DNA from: Tragulus kanchil
Taxonomy: Eukaryota > Chordata > Mammalia > Artiodactyla > Tragulidae
Direction of reading: 5' to 3'
NCBI GenBank assembly: GCA_022376925.1
Contig: JAIOJX010000031.1
Coordinates: 137,596,854-137,660,853 of the forward strand
DNA length: 64,000 bases
Shown here: positions 1 to 10,528 of the stretch, in pieces
Layout of the letters: each line of letters starts with the position of its first letter
How positions within the stretch are numbered: position 1 is the first letter of the stretch
The notes under the pieces: model-generated
Database searches by the model: none
Told to the model about the DNA's origin: nothing
The model's input: the letters and a program-made list of their open reading frames with translations, nothing else
Position numbers and translations under genes: made by a program

Positions 1-139
1 ATTGTGGCTGTGTGACCTGGTCCAGGGACTCTCAGTGCCTCAGTGTCCTCATCAGTCTATATATAAAAATAACACTTGTTCTTTCCTCACAGTGATCTGG
101 TAGGGATTCAATGAACTCAGCCTGTTTTGTGAGGACCAC

Positions 140-532
140 ACTCCTCCCTTGATTGCTCTTTGCTTTATTGCACTTTGTTGATACTGCATGTTTTATAAAC
201 CAAAGGTTTCTGGTGACCCTGCAGAGAGCAAGTCTATCGGCACCATTTGTCCAGCAGCTTTTGCTCCCTTCTTGTATCTTGGTCCCATTTTGGTAATTCT
301 CACATTTCAAACTTTTTATCATTATTGTATTTCTTACGGTGATTGGTGATCAGTGAGTGACCTTTAATATTACTATGATTCATTGAAGGCTTGGATAATG
401 GTTAGCATTTTTTAGTAGTAAAGTACTTTTAAACTGAGGTATGTAATTGTGTGACTCACTTGATTGCCATATTTGCTGTATTGCCATGTTCTAGAACCAA
501 ACTCGAAGTATCTCTGAGCTCTGGCTGTATTG
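140..532. mobile_element. internally deleted Tigger1-like DNA transposon relic, copy 1
   Basis: The left part resembles one terminal region of Tigger1 (pogo/Tc1-mariner group), with GAGCAAGTCTATCGGC-like sequence. From about 400 on it resembles the other end (GGTTAGCATTTTTTAG-like, GAGGTATGTA), ending near ATCTCTGAGCTCTG. The transposase region is missing, as in non-autonomous Tigger elements. The family is recognised from memory of the consensus. Confidence 0.7.
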
Positions 533-784
533 GCTAAGCATTGGGTATTATTATTCCCCATACTTTCTTCCTGGCTGACATTTCAGCAACAGTAGGGGGT
601 GAGAGATGAGGGCACTCTGAGACTGTTCCATGTTATTACTCATGCAAACAGTAGTCATCCCTGCAGAAATCACTCTCTGCTGTGTGCCATGCTGACAACC
701 ATCATTGTCCCTGCTACAGGATGGGGCAGGGAGCTGTGGGGAAGGGGCAGGAAGGGCTCTTGAAGAGGGATTATGTGCAAGGTC

Positions 785-1005
785 CTAGAGTCAGACTGAT
801 TAGGGTTCAAGTCCTGCCTCTGTTTTTGCCTTCTTGGGCACTTATAGCTAAGTCACTAACCTCAATGAACCTCAGTTTCCACCTCTGAAAAAGGAGAATA
901 ATAAAAAGTGTGCATGTCATGGGATGAGGTGAAGATTCAATGAAATTATCCACATAAAATGCTTATCATAATTCCTGGTACATGGCAGGGACTCACTAGA
1001 TGTCA
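785..1005 (+). mobile_element. MIR SINE
   Basis: Contains the typical MIR order: 'gggttcaagtcctgcctctg', a core with 'cacttatagctaagtcact', 'cctcagtttccacctctg' and 'ttcaatgaaattat'. Repeated at 1896-2116. A second possible MIR 3' part lies at 8-120. Confidence 0.6.
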
Positions 1006-1250
1006 GGATTCTCTTCTGGATGGTACCAGCCAAGGGACATGTGGGCAGAAACAAGTGGCAGGAGGATATCCATCATTCAGTGCATCTGAAGAAGCCACAA
1101 GGAACTCTGTAGCCTTGACTCCCTTTCTGTCTTCCTGAAAAAGATTCAAATCATCCTCCCTTCACACAACTGGCACGGACCTTTTGTAGGTCTTTCCTCA
1201 CAGTGATCTGGTAGGGATTCAATGAACTCAGCCTGTTTTGTGAGGACCAC

Positions 1251-1643
1251 ACTCCTCCCTTGATTGCTCTTTGCTTTATTGCACTTTGTTGATACTGCAT
1301 GTTTTATAAACCAAAGGTTTCTGGTGACCCTGCAGAGAGCAAGTCTATCGGCACCATTTGTCCAGCAGCTTTTGCTCCCTTCTTGTATCTTGGTCCCATT
1401 TTGGTAATTCTCACATTTCAAACTTTTTATCATTATTGTATTTCTTACGGTGATTGGTGATCAGTGAGTGACCTTTAATATTACTATGATTCATTGAAGG
1501 CTTGGATAATGGTTAGCATTTTTTAGTAGTAAAGTACTTTTAAACTGAGGTATGTAATTGTGTGACTCACTTGATTGCCATATTTGCTGTATTGCCATGT
1601 TCTAGAACCAAACTCGAAGTATCTCTGAGCTCTGGCTGTATTG
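1251..1643. mobile_element. Tigger1-like relic, duplicate copy
   Basis: Same element as 140-532, repeated inside tandem duplication 1. Confidence 0.7.
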
Positions 1644-1895
1644 GCTAAGCATTGGGTATTATTATTCCCCATACTTTCTTCCTGGCTGACATTTCAGCAA
1701 CAGTAGGGGGTGAGAGATGAGGGCACTCTGAGACTGTTCCATGTTATTACTCATGCAAACAGTAGTCATCCCTGCAGAAATCACTCTCTGCTGTGTGCCA
1801 TGCTGACAACCATCATTGTCCCTGCTACAGGATGGGGCAGGGAGCTGTGGGGAAGGGGCAGGAAGGGCTCTTGAAGAGGGATTATGTGCAAGGTC

Positions 1896-2116
1896 CTAGA
1901 GTCAGACTGATTAGGGTTCAAGTCCTGCCTCTGTTTTTGCCTTCTTGGGCACTTATAGCTAAGTCACTAACCTCAATGAACCTCAGTTTCCACCTCTGAA
2001 AAAGGAGAATAATAAAAAGTGTGCATGTCATGGGATGAGGTGAAGATTCAATGAAATTATTCACATAAAAATGCTTATCATAATTCCTGGTACATGGCAG
2101 GGACTCACTAGATGTC
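1896..2116 (+). mobile_element. MIR SINE, duplicate copy
   Basis: Same element as 785-1005, repeated in tandem duplication 1. Confidence 0.6.
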
Positions 2117-2591
2117 AGGATTCTCTTCTGGATGGTACCAGCCAAGGGACATGTGGGCAGAAACAAGTGGCAGGAGGATATCCATCATTCAGTGCATCTG
2201 AAGAAGCCACAAGGAACTCTGTAGCCTTGACTCCCTTTCTGTCTTCCTGAACTCATAGACTGATTGAAAACAAATCATCCTCCCCTTCACACAACTGGCA
2301 CGGATTCTCATGACCAGCACAGACTGCCTGGTCTGCTTGGTGAAGGCCATCCTCAGCCTGAGCAGCTCGCAGTGGATGTGGGTTTAACGACCCCAGATCA
2401 AAGTCAGATATCATGATACAGGAAGAATCAGGCCAGGACAGTGGAGTGTTCTAAGATGCACTGTGTCCTCTCACAAGGAGATCCAAACTTGGCATAGAGC
2501 TGCCCGTGAAAACCTCCTCCCTAGTGAACTTTTCAATCACATCCTTTTTCACTGTGCACGCTCTGCTGATGGCAGAATTACTCCCCAGCTA

Positions 2592-3105
2592 CCTTCAGTT
2601 CAGTTCAGTTCAGTTTAGTCACTCATTTGTATCCAACTCTTTGTGATCCCATGGACTGCAGCACGACAGGCCTTCCTGTCCTTTACTGTCTCCCAGAGCT
2701 TGCTAAAACTTATGTCCATTGACTCAGTGATGCCATCCAACCATCTTGTCCTCTGTTGTCCCATTCTCTTTCTGCCTTCTATTTTCCCCAGCATCTGGGT
2801 CTTTTCCAGTGAATCATCTCTTTACATCAGGTGGCCAAAGTTATCAGAGCTTCAGCTTCAGCTCCAGCATCAGTCCTTCCAATGAATGTTCAGGGTTGAT
2901 TTCCTTTAGGATCGACTGATTTGATCTCCTTGCAGTCCAAGGAACTCTCAAGAGTCTTCTCCGGCACCACAGTCTGAAAGCACCCATTCTTTGGCGCTCA
3001 GCCTTCTTTATGGTCCAACTCTCACATCTATGCATGACTGCTGGGAAAATCAGAGCTCTGACTATACAGACTTTTGTTGGCAAAGTGTTATCTCCTTAGC
3101 CAAGG
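2592..3105 (-). mobile_element. BovB (RTE) LINE 3' fragment, copy 1
   Basis: Begins with the TTCAG repeats that mark the BovB 3' end. In minus orientation it encodes the C-terminal BovB ORF2 remnant (IKKAERQRMGAF-like, RRLLRVPWTARRSNQSILKE), a well-known ruminant signature. Its first approximately 155 bases differ from the copy at 3715. Confidence 0.8.
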
Positions 3106-3714
3106 CCTTAATGCTCACCAGATCAAGAGCTCTACCTATGACTGGCTGTGCTTACTTCACCTCAAACCTTACAGATACCTGCCCAGGCCTGGCCAGAGGA
3201 GAGCTGGAGAGTGATTTGTGGGAGGCACACCCTACCAATACTAGCCCATAGTTTTTCTTCCCTAAATCTCAGCCTCTCCAGATTAAACCGTTGGTCAGGG
3301 ATATATACTTATGACTGTTGGGGGATTGTGTGTACCTGTAAACAAGAGAACTCAGTAAAAACACATAACAGTAGCTTTGCTGTACCCCTGAAGCTAATGC
3401 AACATTGTAAAACAAATAGACCCCAATTTAAAAAAAAAAATGTACCTGGATGTAAGGAGACGGGGTGGGGGGTGGGTCCTTGCCAGAATGAGTTCCTCAT
3501 GGTGTCACACAAGTGATTCATTTTGGGTGTAATCATGATACAGGAAGAATCAGGCCAGGACAGTGGAGTGTTCTAAGATGCACTGTGTCCTCTCACAAGG
3601 AGATCCAAACTTGGCATAGAGCTGCCCGTGAAAACCTCCTCCCTAGTGAACTTTTCAATCACATCCTTTTTCACTGTGCACGCTCTGCTGATGGCAGAAT
3701 TACTCCCCAGCTAC

Positions 3715-4227
3715 CTTCAGTTCAGTTCAGTTCAGTTCAGTCGCTCAGTTATTTCCGACTCTTTGTGACCCCATCGATTGCAGCACGCCAGGCTTCCCTG
3801 TCCTTCACCATCTCCCAGAGCCTGCTCAAACTCATGTCCAGTGACTCAGTAATGCCATCCAACCATCTTGTCCTCTGTTGTCCCCTTCTCCTTCTGCCTT
3901 CTATTTTCCCCAGCATCTGGGTCTTTTCCAGTGAATCATCTCTTTACATCAGGTGGCCAAAGTTATCAGAGCTTCAGCTTCAGCTCCAGCATCAGTCCTT
4001 CCAATGAATGTTCAGGGTTGATTTCCTTTAGGATCGACTGATTTGATCTCCTTGCAGTCCAAGGAACTCTCAAGAGTCTTCTCCGGCACCACAGTCTGAA
4101 AGCACCCATTCTTTGGCGCTCAGCCTTCTTTATGGTCCAACTCTCACATCTATGCATGACTGCTGGGAAAATCAGAGCTCTGACTATACAGACTTTTGTT
4201 GGCAAAGTGTTATCTCCTTAGCCAAGG
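3715..4227 (-). mobile_element. BovB (RTE) LINE 3' fragment, duplicate copy
   Basis: Duplicate of 2592-3105. Positions 3738-3891 look closer to the usual BovB/Bov-A consensus (CAGTCGCTCAG, GACTCTTTGTGACCCC) than the matching part of copy 1. Confidence 0.8.
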
Positions 4228-4649
4228 CCTTAATGCTCACCAGATCAAGAGCTCTACCTATGACTGGCTGTGCTTACTTCACCTCAAACCTTACAGATAC
4301 CTGCCCAGGCCTGGCCAGAGGAGAGCTGGAGAGTGATTTGTGGGAGGCACACCCTACCAATACTAGCCCATAGTTTTTCTTCCCTAAATCTCAGCCTCTC
4401 CAGATTAAACCGTTGGTCAGGGATATATACTTATGACTGTTGGGGGATTGTGTGTACCTGTAAACAAGAGAACTCAGTAAAAACACATAACAGTAGCTTT
4501 GCTGTACCCCTGAAGCTAATGCAACATTGTAAAACAAATAGACCCCAATTTAAAAAAAAAAATGTACCTGGATGTAAGGAGACGGGGTGGGGGGTGGGTC
4601 CTTGCCAGAATGAGTTCCTCATGGTGTCACACAAGTGATTCATTTTGGG

Positions 4650-5427
4650 CTTCTCTGTGCCAGTCTTGTCTTCCTCCATGTTTGGAAGAATAAGGTGAAG
4701 TATGGGACCAAGACTAAGAAGGGATGGGGCAGGGGCTTTACTGGTGCATTTAGAGCTCAGCTTGGAGGCTGGGAGGAGAGTCCAGGAATCCACACTGAAA
4801 CATCACTAGGGCAAAACACTGTAGAAGAACCCTTTGGGTTTTCTTTTTTATTTTCAAATGTCACCATGAATCAGCAGCACTCACTCCTGGGCTGCTGGGA
4901 CTACGTCTTTACAGCCTCCGTCATAGCAAACCTTAAGGCTGGAAAGAAAAGGCTTTCATTTAGGAAACGCTGTGGGGGTTTATTACTGAGTCAATGGAGA
5001 AAGCAAAGGGAGTCTGTGAGGAGAAATAGTACAGAAACTAGAATATCTTCAGCAAAATAATTGCAAGGCAACATTTCAAGGTAGTTTAATTTCCTACTGC
5101 ATTTTAATGACCAAAATAGAGGATATAAAAATGTCATTTACAGACAAACCCCAACATTTTATTTCCCTGGTTATTCTAATAGATCAAATGGGACACACAG
5201 TATGATTTAAAAAAAATTTTTTTTCACCAAACACTATAATCAATCTTTCATACTATAGATCTGTGTAGTTACCTTTTGTCACACACTCCAAAATATAGAC
5301 GTGAGTAGGAATGAAGTGGGAAGAAAACTCCACTCTTTTTTCCTTCTGATAACCAGGGAGGGAGCCCTACAAAGTCCATCCTTAGGCATTTTCCCCTTCT
5401 GTCTGTAATCTTCTTGGAACCTACAAT
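4650..5427. other. 3' flank / possible 3' UTR of ABCC12
   Basis: Non-repetitive sequence left of the last exon, with several minus-strand AATAAA hexamers. No convincing coding sequence was seen. Confidence 0.4.
5158..5163 (-). terminator. candidate polyadenylation signal for ABCC12
   Basis: AATAAA on the minus strand, about 590 nt past the stop codon of copy 1. Further AATAAA hexamers lie at 4979-4984 and 4847-4852. Which one is used, if any, cannot be told from sequence alone. Confidence 0.25.
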
Positions 5428-5751
5428 GTTTTCATTCCCAGGGACTGAGGTATACTGATGAGGACACAGAAAGGGTGATTAGGGTTTTAGGAGTTGAGGG
5501 GCAGTTTTTTTAATCCACGAGCTTCTTCTGCCTCTGCTCACCACCCAGAGCCAGACCCAAGTCCTCCAAGTGAGATAAGGAGACAAGAGCTGGACAAGGC
5601 AGGGCAGCAGCCTCTGCCCCGGCTCTGCCTGGGTTCCAAGCATTGGAGTGATGGTGGACAAGGTCTGCCCCTCACCCCGCAGGTGCATTGGACTCATTTC
5701 ACACAGCCTCCTCTTCCTCTGAAACTAGCAGATGAGGTCCCTTGGGGACCT

Positions 5752-5844
5752 TTAGAGTTGGACTTTGTTTTCTGCTGCTAGTAACATTGCAAATGCAGAA
5801 TCTGGCTTCTCAGCAAGAACTTCCGGCTTATCGAACTCGACAAC
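5752..5844 (-). CDS. ABCC12: ABCC12 terminal exon (C-terminus and stop), copy 1
   Basis: The exon follows a TTTCAG acceptor and encodes 30 residues, from VVEFDKPEVLAEKPDSAFAM to the end ...LLAAENKVQL, then TAA at 5752-5754. It is the C-terminal tail after NBD2, where ABCC proteins carry a conserved 'EFD.P..L' stretch. The tail ends ENKVQL; from memory the human protein ends a little shorter (AAEVRL), so the last residues differ while the rest is intact. It joins in phase 0 to exon 5947-6111, only 102 nt away. A second identical copy lies at 6830-6922. Confidence 0.9.
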   Translation of the reverse strand, partial: VVEFDKPEVLAEKPDSAFAMLLAAENKVQL

Positions 5845-5946
5845 CTGAAAGTCAAAGAAGAAGAGCTGAAATTGTCAGAGAATAGCTACCCGCCACAGAG
5901 CTCAAACCATGGAACCCTCAGGAGAGGTGACACCAACTTTCTGTAC

Positions 5947-6111
5947 CTTCCCATTTTCCATGACCAGGACATGGTCACAGTTGAGGACTGTGTTGAGGCG
6001 GTGGGCAATGGTCAATACAGTGCAGTCTTTGAAGGCATCTTTGATGGTGTTCTGGACAAGACTGTCAGTCTTAGGGTCCATGGATGCAGTGGCTTCATCA
6101 AGGAGAATGAT
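5947..6111 (-). CDS. ABCC12: ABCC12 exon: NBD2 Walker B, D-loop and H-loop, copy 1
   Basis: Fifty-five codons between a CAG acceptor (at 6112) and a GTACAG donor (at 5946). The translation starts with Walker [13 protein letters not shown], including the catalytic glutamate after the Asp, and contains the D-loop (ASMD) and the H-loop TIAHRL with the switch histidine. It ends HVLVMENGK. All residues needed for ATP hydrolysis in the NBD2 half are present. The phase is 0 on both sides. The segment is repeated at 7025-7189. Confidence 0.92.
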
Positions 6112-6829
6112 CTGTCAAGGAAGGAACATTGGGAAAGTCATATCAAGCCAAAGCTGTACCTAGAGGGAAACGTACAGTCTCAGCTCAGTAGAAAGTTAGA
6201 AAAAGAATATGAGAAAAAAGTCATACCATACAGCCTTCCTCTTCTTCAGAAGGAGTTGCTGGAAAAACAAGACTGTGCATTCTTTACACCCCTTTTTTAT
6301 AAATGGTTTCTTATAATCCCATAAATGAGTAGGAAGAAATGCCCCATGGTCTTTATCTTAAGGCCTTATAACAGTACTTATATTAGTTTCCTGTTGCTGT
6401 TATAAAAAAGTCACACAAGTTAGAGGCTTATTACAGCACATACTCCTTAAGTTCTGGAGATCAGAAGGCCTAAAGCCAAGATATTTCAGGACTGCATTTC
6501 TTCTACAAGTTTTCATTCCCAGGGACTGAGGTATACTGATGAGGACACAGAAAGGGTGATTAGGGTTTTAGGAGTTGAGGGGCAGTTTTTAATCCACGAG
6601 CTTCTTCTGCCTCTGCTCACCACCCAGAGCCAGACCCAAGTCCTCCAAGTGAGATAAGGAGACAAGAGCTGGACAAGGCAGGGCAGCAGCCTCTGCCCGG
6701 CTCTGCCTGGGTTCCAAGCATTGGAGTGATGGTGGACAAGGTCTGCCCCTCACCCCGCAGGTGCATTGGACTCATTTCACACAGCCTCCTCTTCCTCTGA
6801 AACTAGCAGATGAGGTCCCTTGGGGACCT

Positions 6830-6922
6830 TTAGAGTTGGACTTTGTTTTCTGCTGCTAGTAACATTGCAAATGCAGAATCTGGCTTCTCAGCAAGAACTT
6901 CCGGCTTATCGAACTCGACAAC
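6830..6922 (-). CDS. ABCC12: ABCC12 terminal exon, duplicate copy 2
   Basis: This is the same exon as 5752-5844, shifted by 1078 bases, with the same acceptor, reading frame and stop codon. If the duplication were real, transcription from the right would meet this stop-bearing exon first, and the pair of exons further left would be redundant. It is most simply an assembly duplicate. Confidence 0.85.
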   Translation of the reverse strand, partial: VVEFDKPEVLAEKPDSAFAMLLAAENKVQL

Positions 6923-7024
6923 CTGAAAGTCAAAGAAGAAGAGCTGAAATTGTCAGAGAATAGCTACCCGCCACAGAGCTCAAACCATGGAACCCTCAGG
7001 AGAGGTGACACCAACTTTCTGTAC

Positions 7025-7189
7025 CTTCCCATTTTCCATGACCAGGACATGGTCACAGTTGAGGACTGTGTTGAGGCGGTGGGCAATGGTCAATACAGTG
7101 CAGTCTTTGAAGGCATCTTTGATGGTGTTCTGGACAAGACTGTCAGTCTTAGGGTCCATGGATGCAGTGGCTTCATCAAGGAGAATGAT
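7025..7189 (-). CDS. ABCC12: ABCC12 exon: NBD2 Walker B/H-loop, duplicate copy 2
   Basis: Identical coding content to 5947-6111 at an offset of 1078 bases, with both splice sites preserved. It lies in the second unit of the 5428-7584 tandem duplication. Confidence 0.87.
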
Positions 7190-7449
7190 CTGTCAAGGAA
7201 GGAACATTGGGAAAGTCATATCAAGCCAAAGCTGTACCTAGAGGGAAACGTACAGTCTCAGCTCAGTAGAAAGTTAGAAAAAGAATATGAGAAAAAAGTC
7301 ATACCATACAGCCTTCCTCTTCTTCAGAAGGAGTTGCTGGAAAAACAAGACTGTGCATTCTTTACACCCCTTTTTTATAAATGGTTTCTTATAATCCCAT
7401 AAATGAGTAGGAAGAAATGCCCCATGGTCTTTATCTTAAGGCCTTATAA

Positions 7450-7925
7450 CAGTACTTATATTAGTTTCCTGTTGCTGTTATAAAAAAGTCACACAAGTTA
7501 GAGGCTTATTACAGCACATACTCCCTTAAGTTCTGGAGATCAGAAGGCCTAAAGCCAAGATATTTCCAGGACTGCATTTCTTCTGTAAGCTCACTCAAGA
7601 GAAGAAATAGTTTTCTTGCTTTTTCCAGCTTCTAAAGGCTTCCTGCATTCCTTGAATTGTGGCCCCTTCCAGGTATCACTATAACCTCAACTTTCACTGT
7701 CACTTTCTTCTTTCTTTCTGACTCTCTTGCCTCTCTCTTGTAAAGACTTGTATGAATGCACTGGACCCACCAAGGTAATCCAGCCTAACCTCCCCATCTC
7801 AAGATCCCTGACTTAATCACATTTGTGAAGTCCTTTTTCCCAGGTAAGGTCACACATTCATAAATTCTGGGTATCAGGACATGAGCATCTTTGGGGGAGC
7901 CATTCTTGTGCCTCCACAGTGTTGG
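7450..7925. repeat. ancient interspersed repeat, family not resolved
   Basis: The run 'ttagtttcctgttgctgtta', 'agttctggagatcagaaggc', 'ttttccagcttctaaaggct', 'ctccccatctcaagatccct' and 'tctttgggggagccattctt' is a common old mammalian repeat. A related element in the opposite orientation lies at about 17870-18290. The first part is repeated within duplication 3 (copy 1 at 6380-6504). Confidence 0.5.
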
Positions 7926-8389
7926 TTTGCAAGTCAGAGGGCTTGATCAGCTCAGCTCTAAGTCTGCTTGGCTTTGGCTAAATTATTAAACTCCCCCAAA
8001 CCTCTAACTTTTTGCCTGTAAAAGGGGATCCCATGTGATTATGTATGTGAAGTGCAAGGACAACTCCTCGACCACTCAACACATGTACCACCGGAGTCAG
8101 CACTGAATGCATGCTGGCCCCACCCATTGACGCTAGCACATCTAGAGAATGCACATGATGGGTTACACTTTCATAGCAATTCAGAGAACAGGATTTCTTT
8201 CTTCCTTTTTTTTTTTTTTCACTTCAAGATGTTAATGTTATCACAAAAAGTTAAAAATTCAGTCAAAATATTCTCCTCTTTAATGTAGCAAATAGAAACC
8301 ATGTTAAGAGCCATCTCTAATATTATCCACCTAAACCTATCACAAACTTCATGTTTCACAGTTCTGTATTACATTATAAAATACAACTT

Positions 8390-8584
8390 GGTGGTGGGGT
8401 TTAGTGGCAAAGTCTTGTGACCTCATGGACTGGAGCCCACCAGGCCCCTCTGTCCATGGGATTCTCCAGGCAAGAATACTGAAGTGGGTTGCCCTTTCCT
8501 TCTCCAGGGGATCTTCCCAACCCAAAGATCCAGCTCTTCTACATTGCAGGTAAGTTCTTTGCCACTGAAACACCAGGGAAGCCC
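8390..8584 (-). mobile_element. Bov-tA SINE with target-site duplication
   Basis: Read on the minus strand it begins 'gggcttccctggtgtttcag' and continues with 'aagatcccctggagaaggaa', the Bov-tA pattern. It is flanked by the direct repeat AAAATACAACTT at 8378-8389 and 8585-8596. Confidence 0.85.
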
Positions 8585-9276
8585 AAAATACAACTTAACA
8601 TCATGGCACAGCCTGAATTTCTTCTGTCAGAATTTTCTCTGGGTCACTGAATTTAATTGAAAGGTCGTAACAAACTTGCACGTAAACACACAGAATACAC
8701 TTACTACTATCCACCTAATGCTTAAATACCTTCTTAAGAGTGAACGAAACAGACAACCACTTATTTTTTTACATGGCATTTTTTCAAAGTCTGGTTGATT
8801 GCAGAATGGGATTTCTAAGGCAGCAGCAATCCTTTCCTTGAAATCAGTAAGCAACGATGACTAAGCCACTAAGAGAAATGAGTATAAATTTACAGCTCTC
8901 ATGGCCTGGCCTTCTGAAGCCCTTCTTCAGTATCCTGAGTACTGATTATCAGGCCTCAGAATTGCTCAGGGACAAAGGGGAGAAGCTGAGAGGCAGCTTT
9001 CTCAAATCCAAACCACTTAGGAGGACAGAGAGAATACCTAAGCAAGACCTCCTGGGGAAAGGCCCCGAAAAGGCAGGTGCTATTGCTATAAATGGCTGTT
9101 ATTTTCCAATTTCTACCCTTCACAACTTTGTCTTAAGAAAAAGTGATTGGCTTTTAAATGGCCCAATTGCTCTCTCTTTGCTGAAAGACAAACACATGGC
9201 TCTATCTCTGGGATTGAGCAGCACTGCAGGAAATACCCCAAATTTGACCAATCCATTTTCTGTGCTGTTTCCTTAC

Positions 9277-9390
9277 TTTTGAATTACGGAGAAGTGCTCG
9301 GGCCATACAAAGCAGCTGACGTTCCCCTACTGAGAAGTTTTCTCCATTTTCTGTGACTTCTGCCTGTAATTTTTCCGGGAGTTTCATTAT
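9277..9390 (-). CDS. ABCC12: ABCC12 exon: NBD2 ABC signature, copy 1
   Basis: Thirty-eight codons between a TATAG acceptor and a GTAAGG donor. The translation begins [20 protein letters not shown] and continues with [18 protein letters not shown]. It carries the NBD2 signature helix in the C-subfamily form FSVGERQ instead of LSGGQ, as expected for this family. Phase 0 at both ends: it follows ...MRDT of exon 11477-11555 and precedes IILLDEAT of exon 5947-6111. Repeated at 10415-10528. Confidence 0.92.
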
Positions 9391-9994
9391 CTATAAAACA
9401 CAGAGAATGCCATATCTGTGCTGATGATCTATAAAATTGTACTGCATCCTCTATATTGATGACCCCCTTCTCTTGCATTTATCAGCTGGCTTTATTTTTA
9501 TGGCAGAAAAGAAAGCGCAAAACAACAATCATTTCAATATTGCGAACAGGCACCAGGGAGAGACCAAGGAGGAGGCAGACATTAATAATTTAAAATCACA
9601 GTGTGATTCATAGAACCTCGTAGACACCTTGCCAAAAGAGTACAAATGATGCTCAGATGGCTTCAGGGGAACACAAACAACTGTAAGTGGCTTTCAGAGT
9701 CCCTATTTCCATGGATGAAACAGATATGGGATGGGAGTTTTCTGGTCATCAAGGAAAGGATTTGACTTATCTAGCATTTTGAGTCAAAGTGGCTTTGGGA
9801 GAGGCTCACTCTGGTACCAGGTCCTGGGAAAAAAGACCCCTCTGGGCTGCAGAGATGACCGCGCTTGTCTACTGGCCCCGCTACAGCTCTAACAGGACAA
9901 GGCCCCATCTTGCAGGTGGTTCATTCCGTGCCATGCCCCCTCCCCTTCCCAGAGCTTATCTGCTTCAATAAGCAAATGAGGCTGCAGTAGAATC

Positions 9995-10131
9995 CTCCTC
10001 TGCCCTGGAGTCAGATGGCCTTGGGGTCAAGTCTCCATCCTGCCACTCATGCCCTATTACCTTAAGTCTTCATTGCTGCATCTCTAAAAGTGGGGTGAGG
10101 TACCCACCTCCGAAAGCTGTCATCAGGAGCT
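9995..10131 (+). mobile_element. MIR SINE fragment
   Basis: MIR-like run 'ctggagtcagatggccttgg', 'gccctattaccttaagtctt' and 'tgctgcatctctaaaagtgg'-type sequence. Further copies lie near 11133-11270 and 12202-12338 because of duplications 4 and 5. Confidence 0.45.
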
Positions 10132-10414
10132 GAATTCCAGACCAACCATTTTAAAAAGGAGGACAGAGAGAATACCTAAGCAAGACCTCCTGGGGAAAGG
10201 CCCCGAAAAGGCAGGTGCTATTGCTATAAATGGCTGTTATTTTCCAATTTCTACCCTTCACAACTTTGTCTTAAGAAAAAGTGATTGGCTTTTAAATGGC
10301 CCAATTGCTCTCTCTTTGCTGAAAGACAAACACATGGCTCTATCTCTGGGATTGAGCAGCACTGCAGGAAATACCCCAAATTTGACCAATCCATTTTCTG
10401 TGCTGTTTCCTTAC

Positions 10415-10528
10415 TTTTGAATTACGGAGAAGTGCTCGGGCCATACAAAGCAGCTGACGTTCCCCTACTGAGAAGTTTTCTCCATTTTCTGTGACTTCTG
10501 CCTGTAATTTTTCCGGGAGTTTCATTAT
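10415..10528 (-). CDS. ABCC12: ABCC12 exon: NBD2 signature, duplicate copy 2
   Basis: Identical to 9277-9390 at an offset of 1138 bases, with intact splice sites and frame. It is in the second unit of the 9019-11270 duplication. Confidence 0.87.

Larger units (their letters stand above)
81..2304. repeat. tandem duplication 1 (81-1179 / 1192-2304)
   Basis: Direct repeat at an offset of 1111 bases and near identity, carrying a Tigger relic and a MIR. Copy 1 is altered near its end (missing bases around 1140-1165), and 12 unrelated bases lie at the junction. Confidence 0.95.
2410..4649. repeat. tandem duplication 2 (2410-3527 / 3532-4649)
   Basis: Direct repeat at an offset of 1122 bases, carrying a BovB fragment. 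The copies are almost identical except for a cluster of about 22 substitutions at 2616-2769 against 3738-3891. Confidence 0.95.
5428..7584. repeat. tandem duplication 3 (5428-6504 / 6509-7584)
   Basis: Direct repeat at an offset of 1081 falling to 1078, carrying the last two ABCC12 exons. Differences are homopolymer losses in copy 2: seven T against five, CCCC against CCC. Confidence 0.96.

Noticed and set aside
5947..6111. Assignment to ABCC11 instead of ABCC12
   Set aside because: The NBD2 residues ([27 protein letters not shown]) fit MRP9 better than the remembered ABCC11 (ATASID, VIAHRVTT). All exons are consistent with one gene.
5909..6163. Plus-strand open frames over the NBD2 exon (84 and 150 codons)
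   Set aside because: They are antisense shadows of the ABCC12 exons at 5752-6111. They recur at 6987-7241 only because the segment is duplicated.
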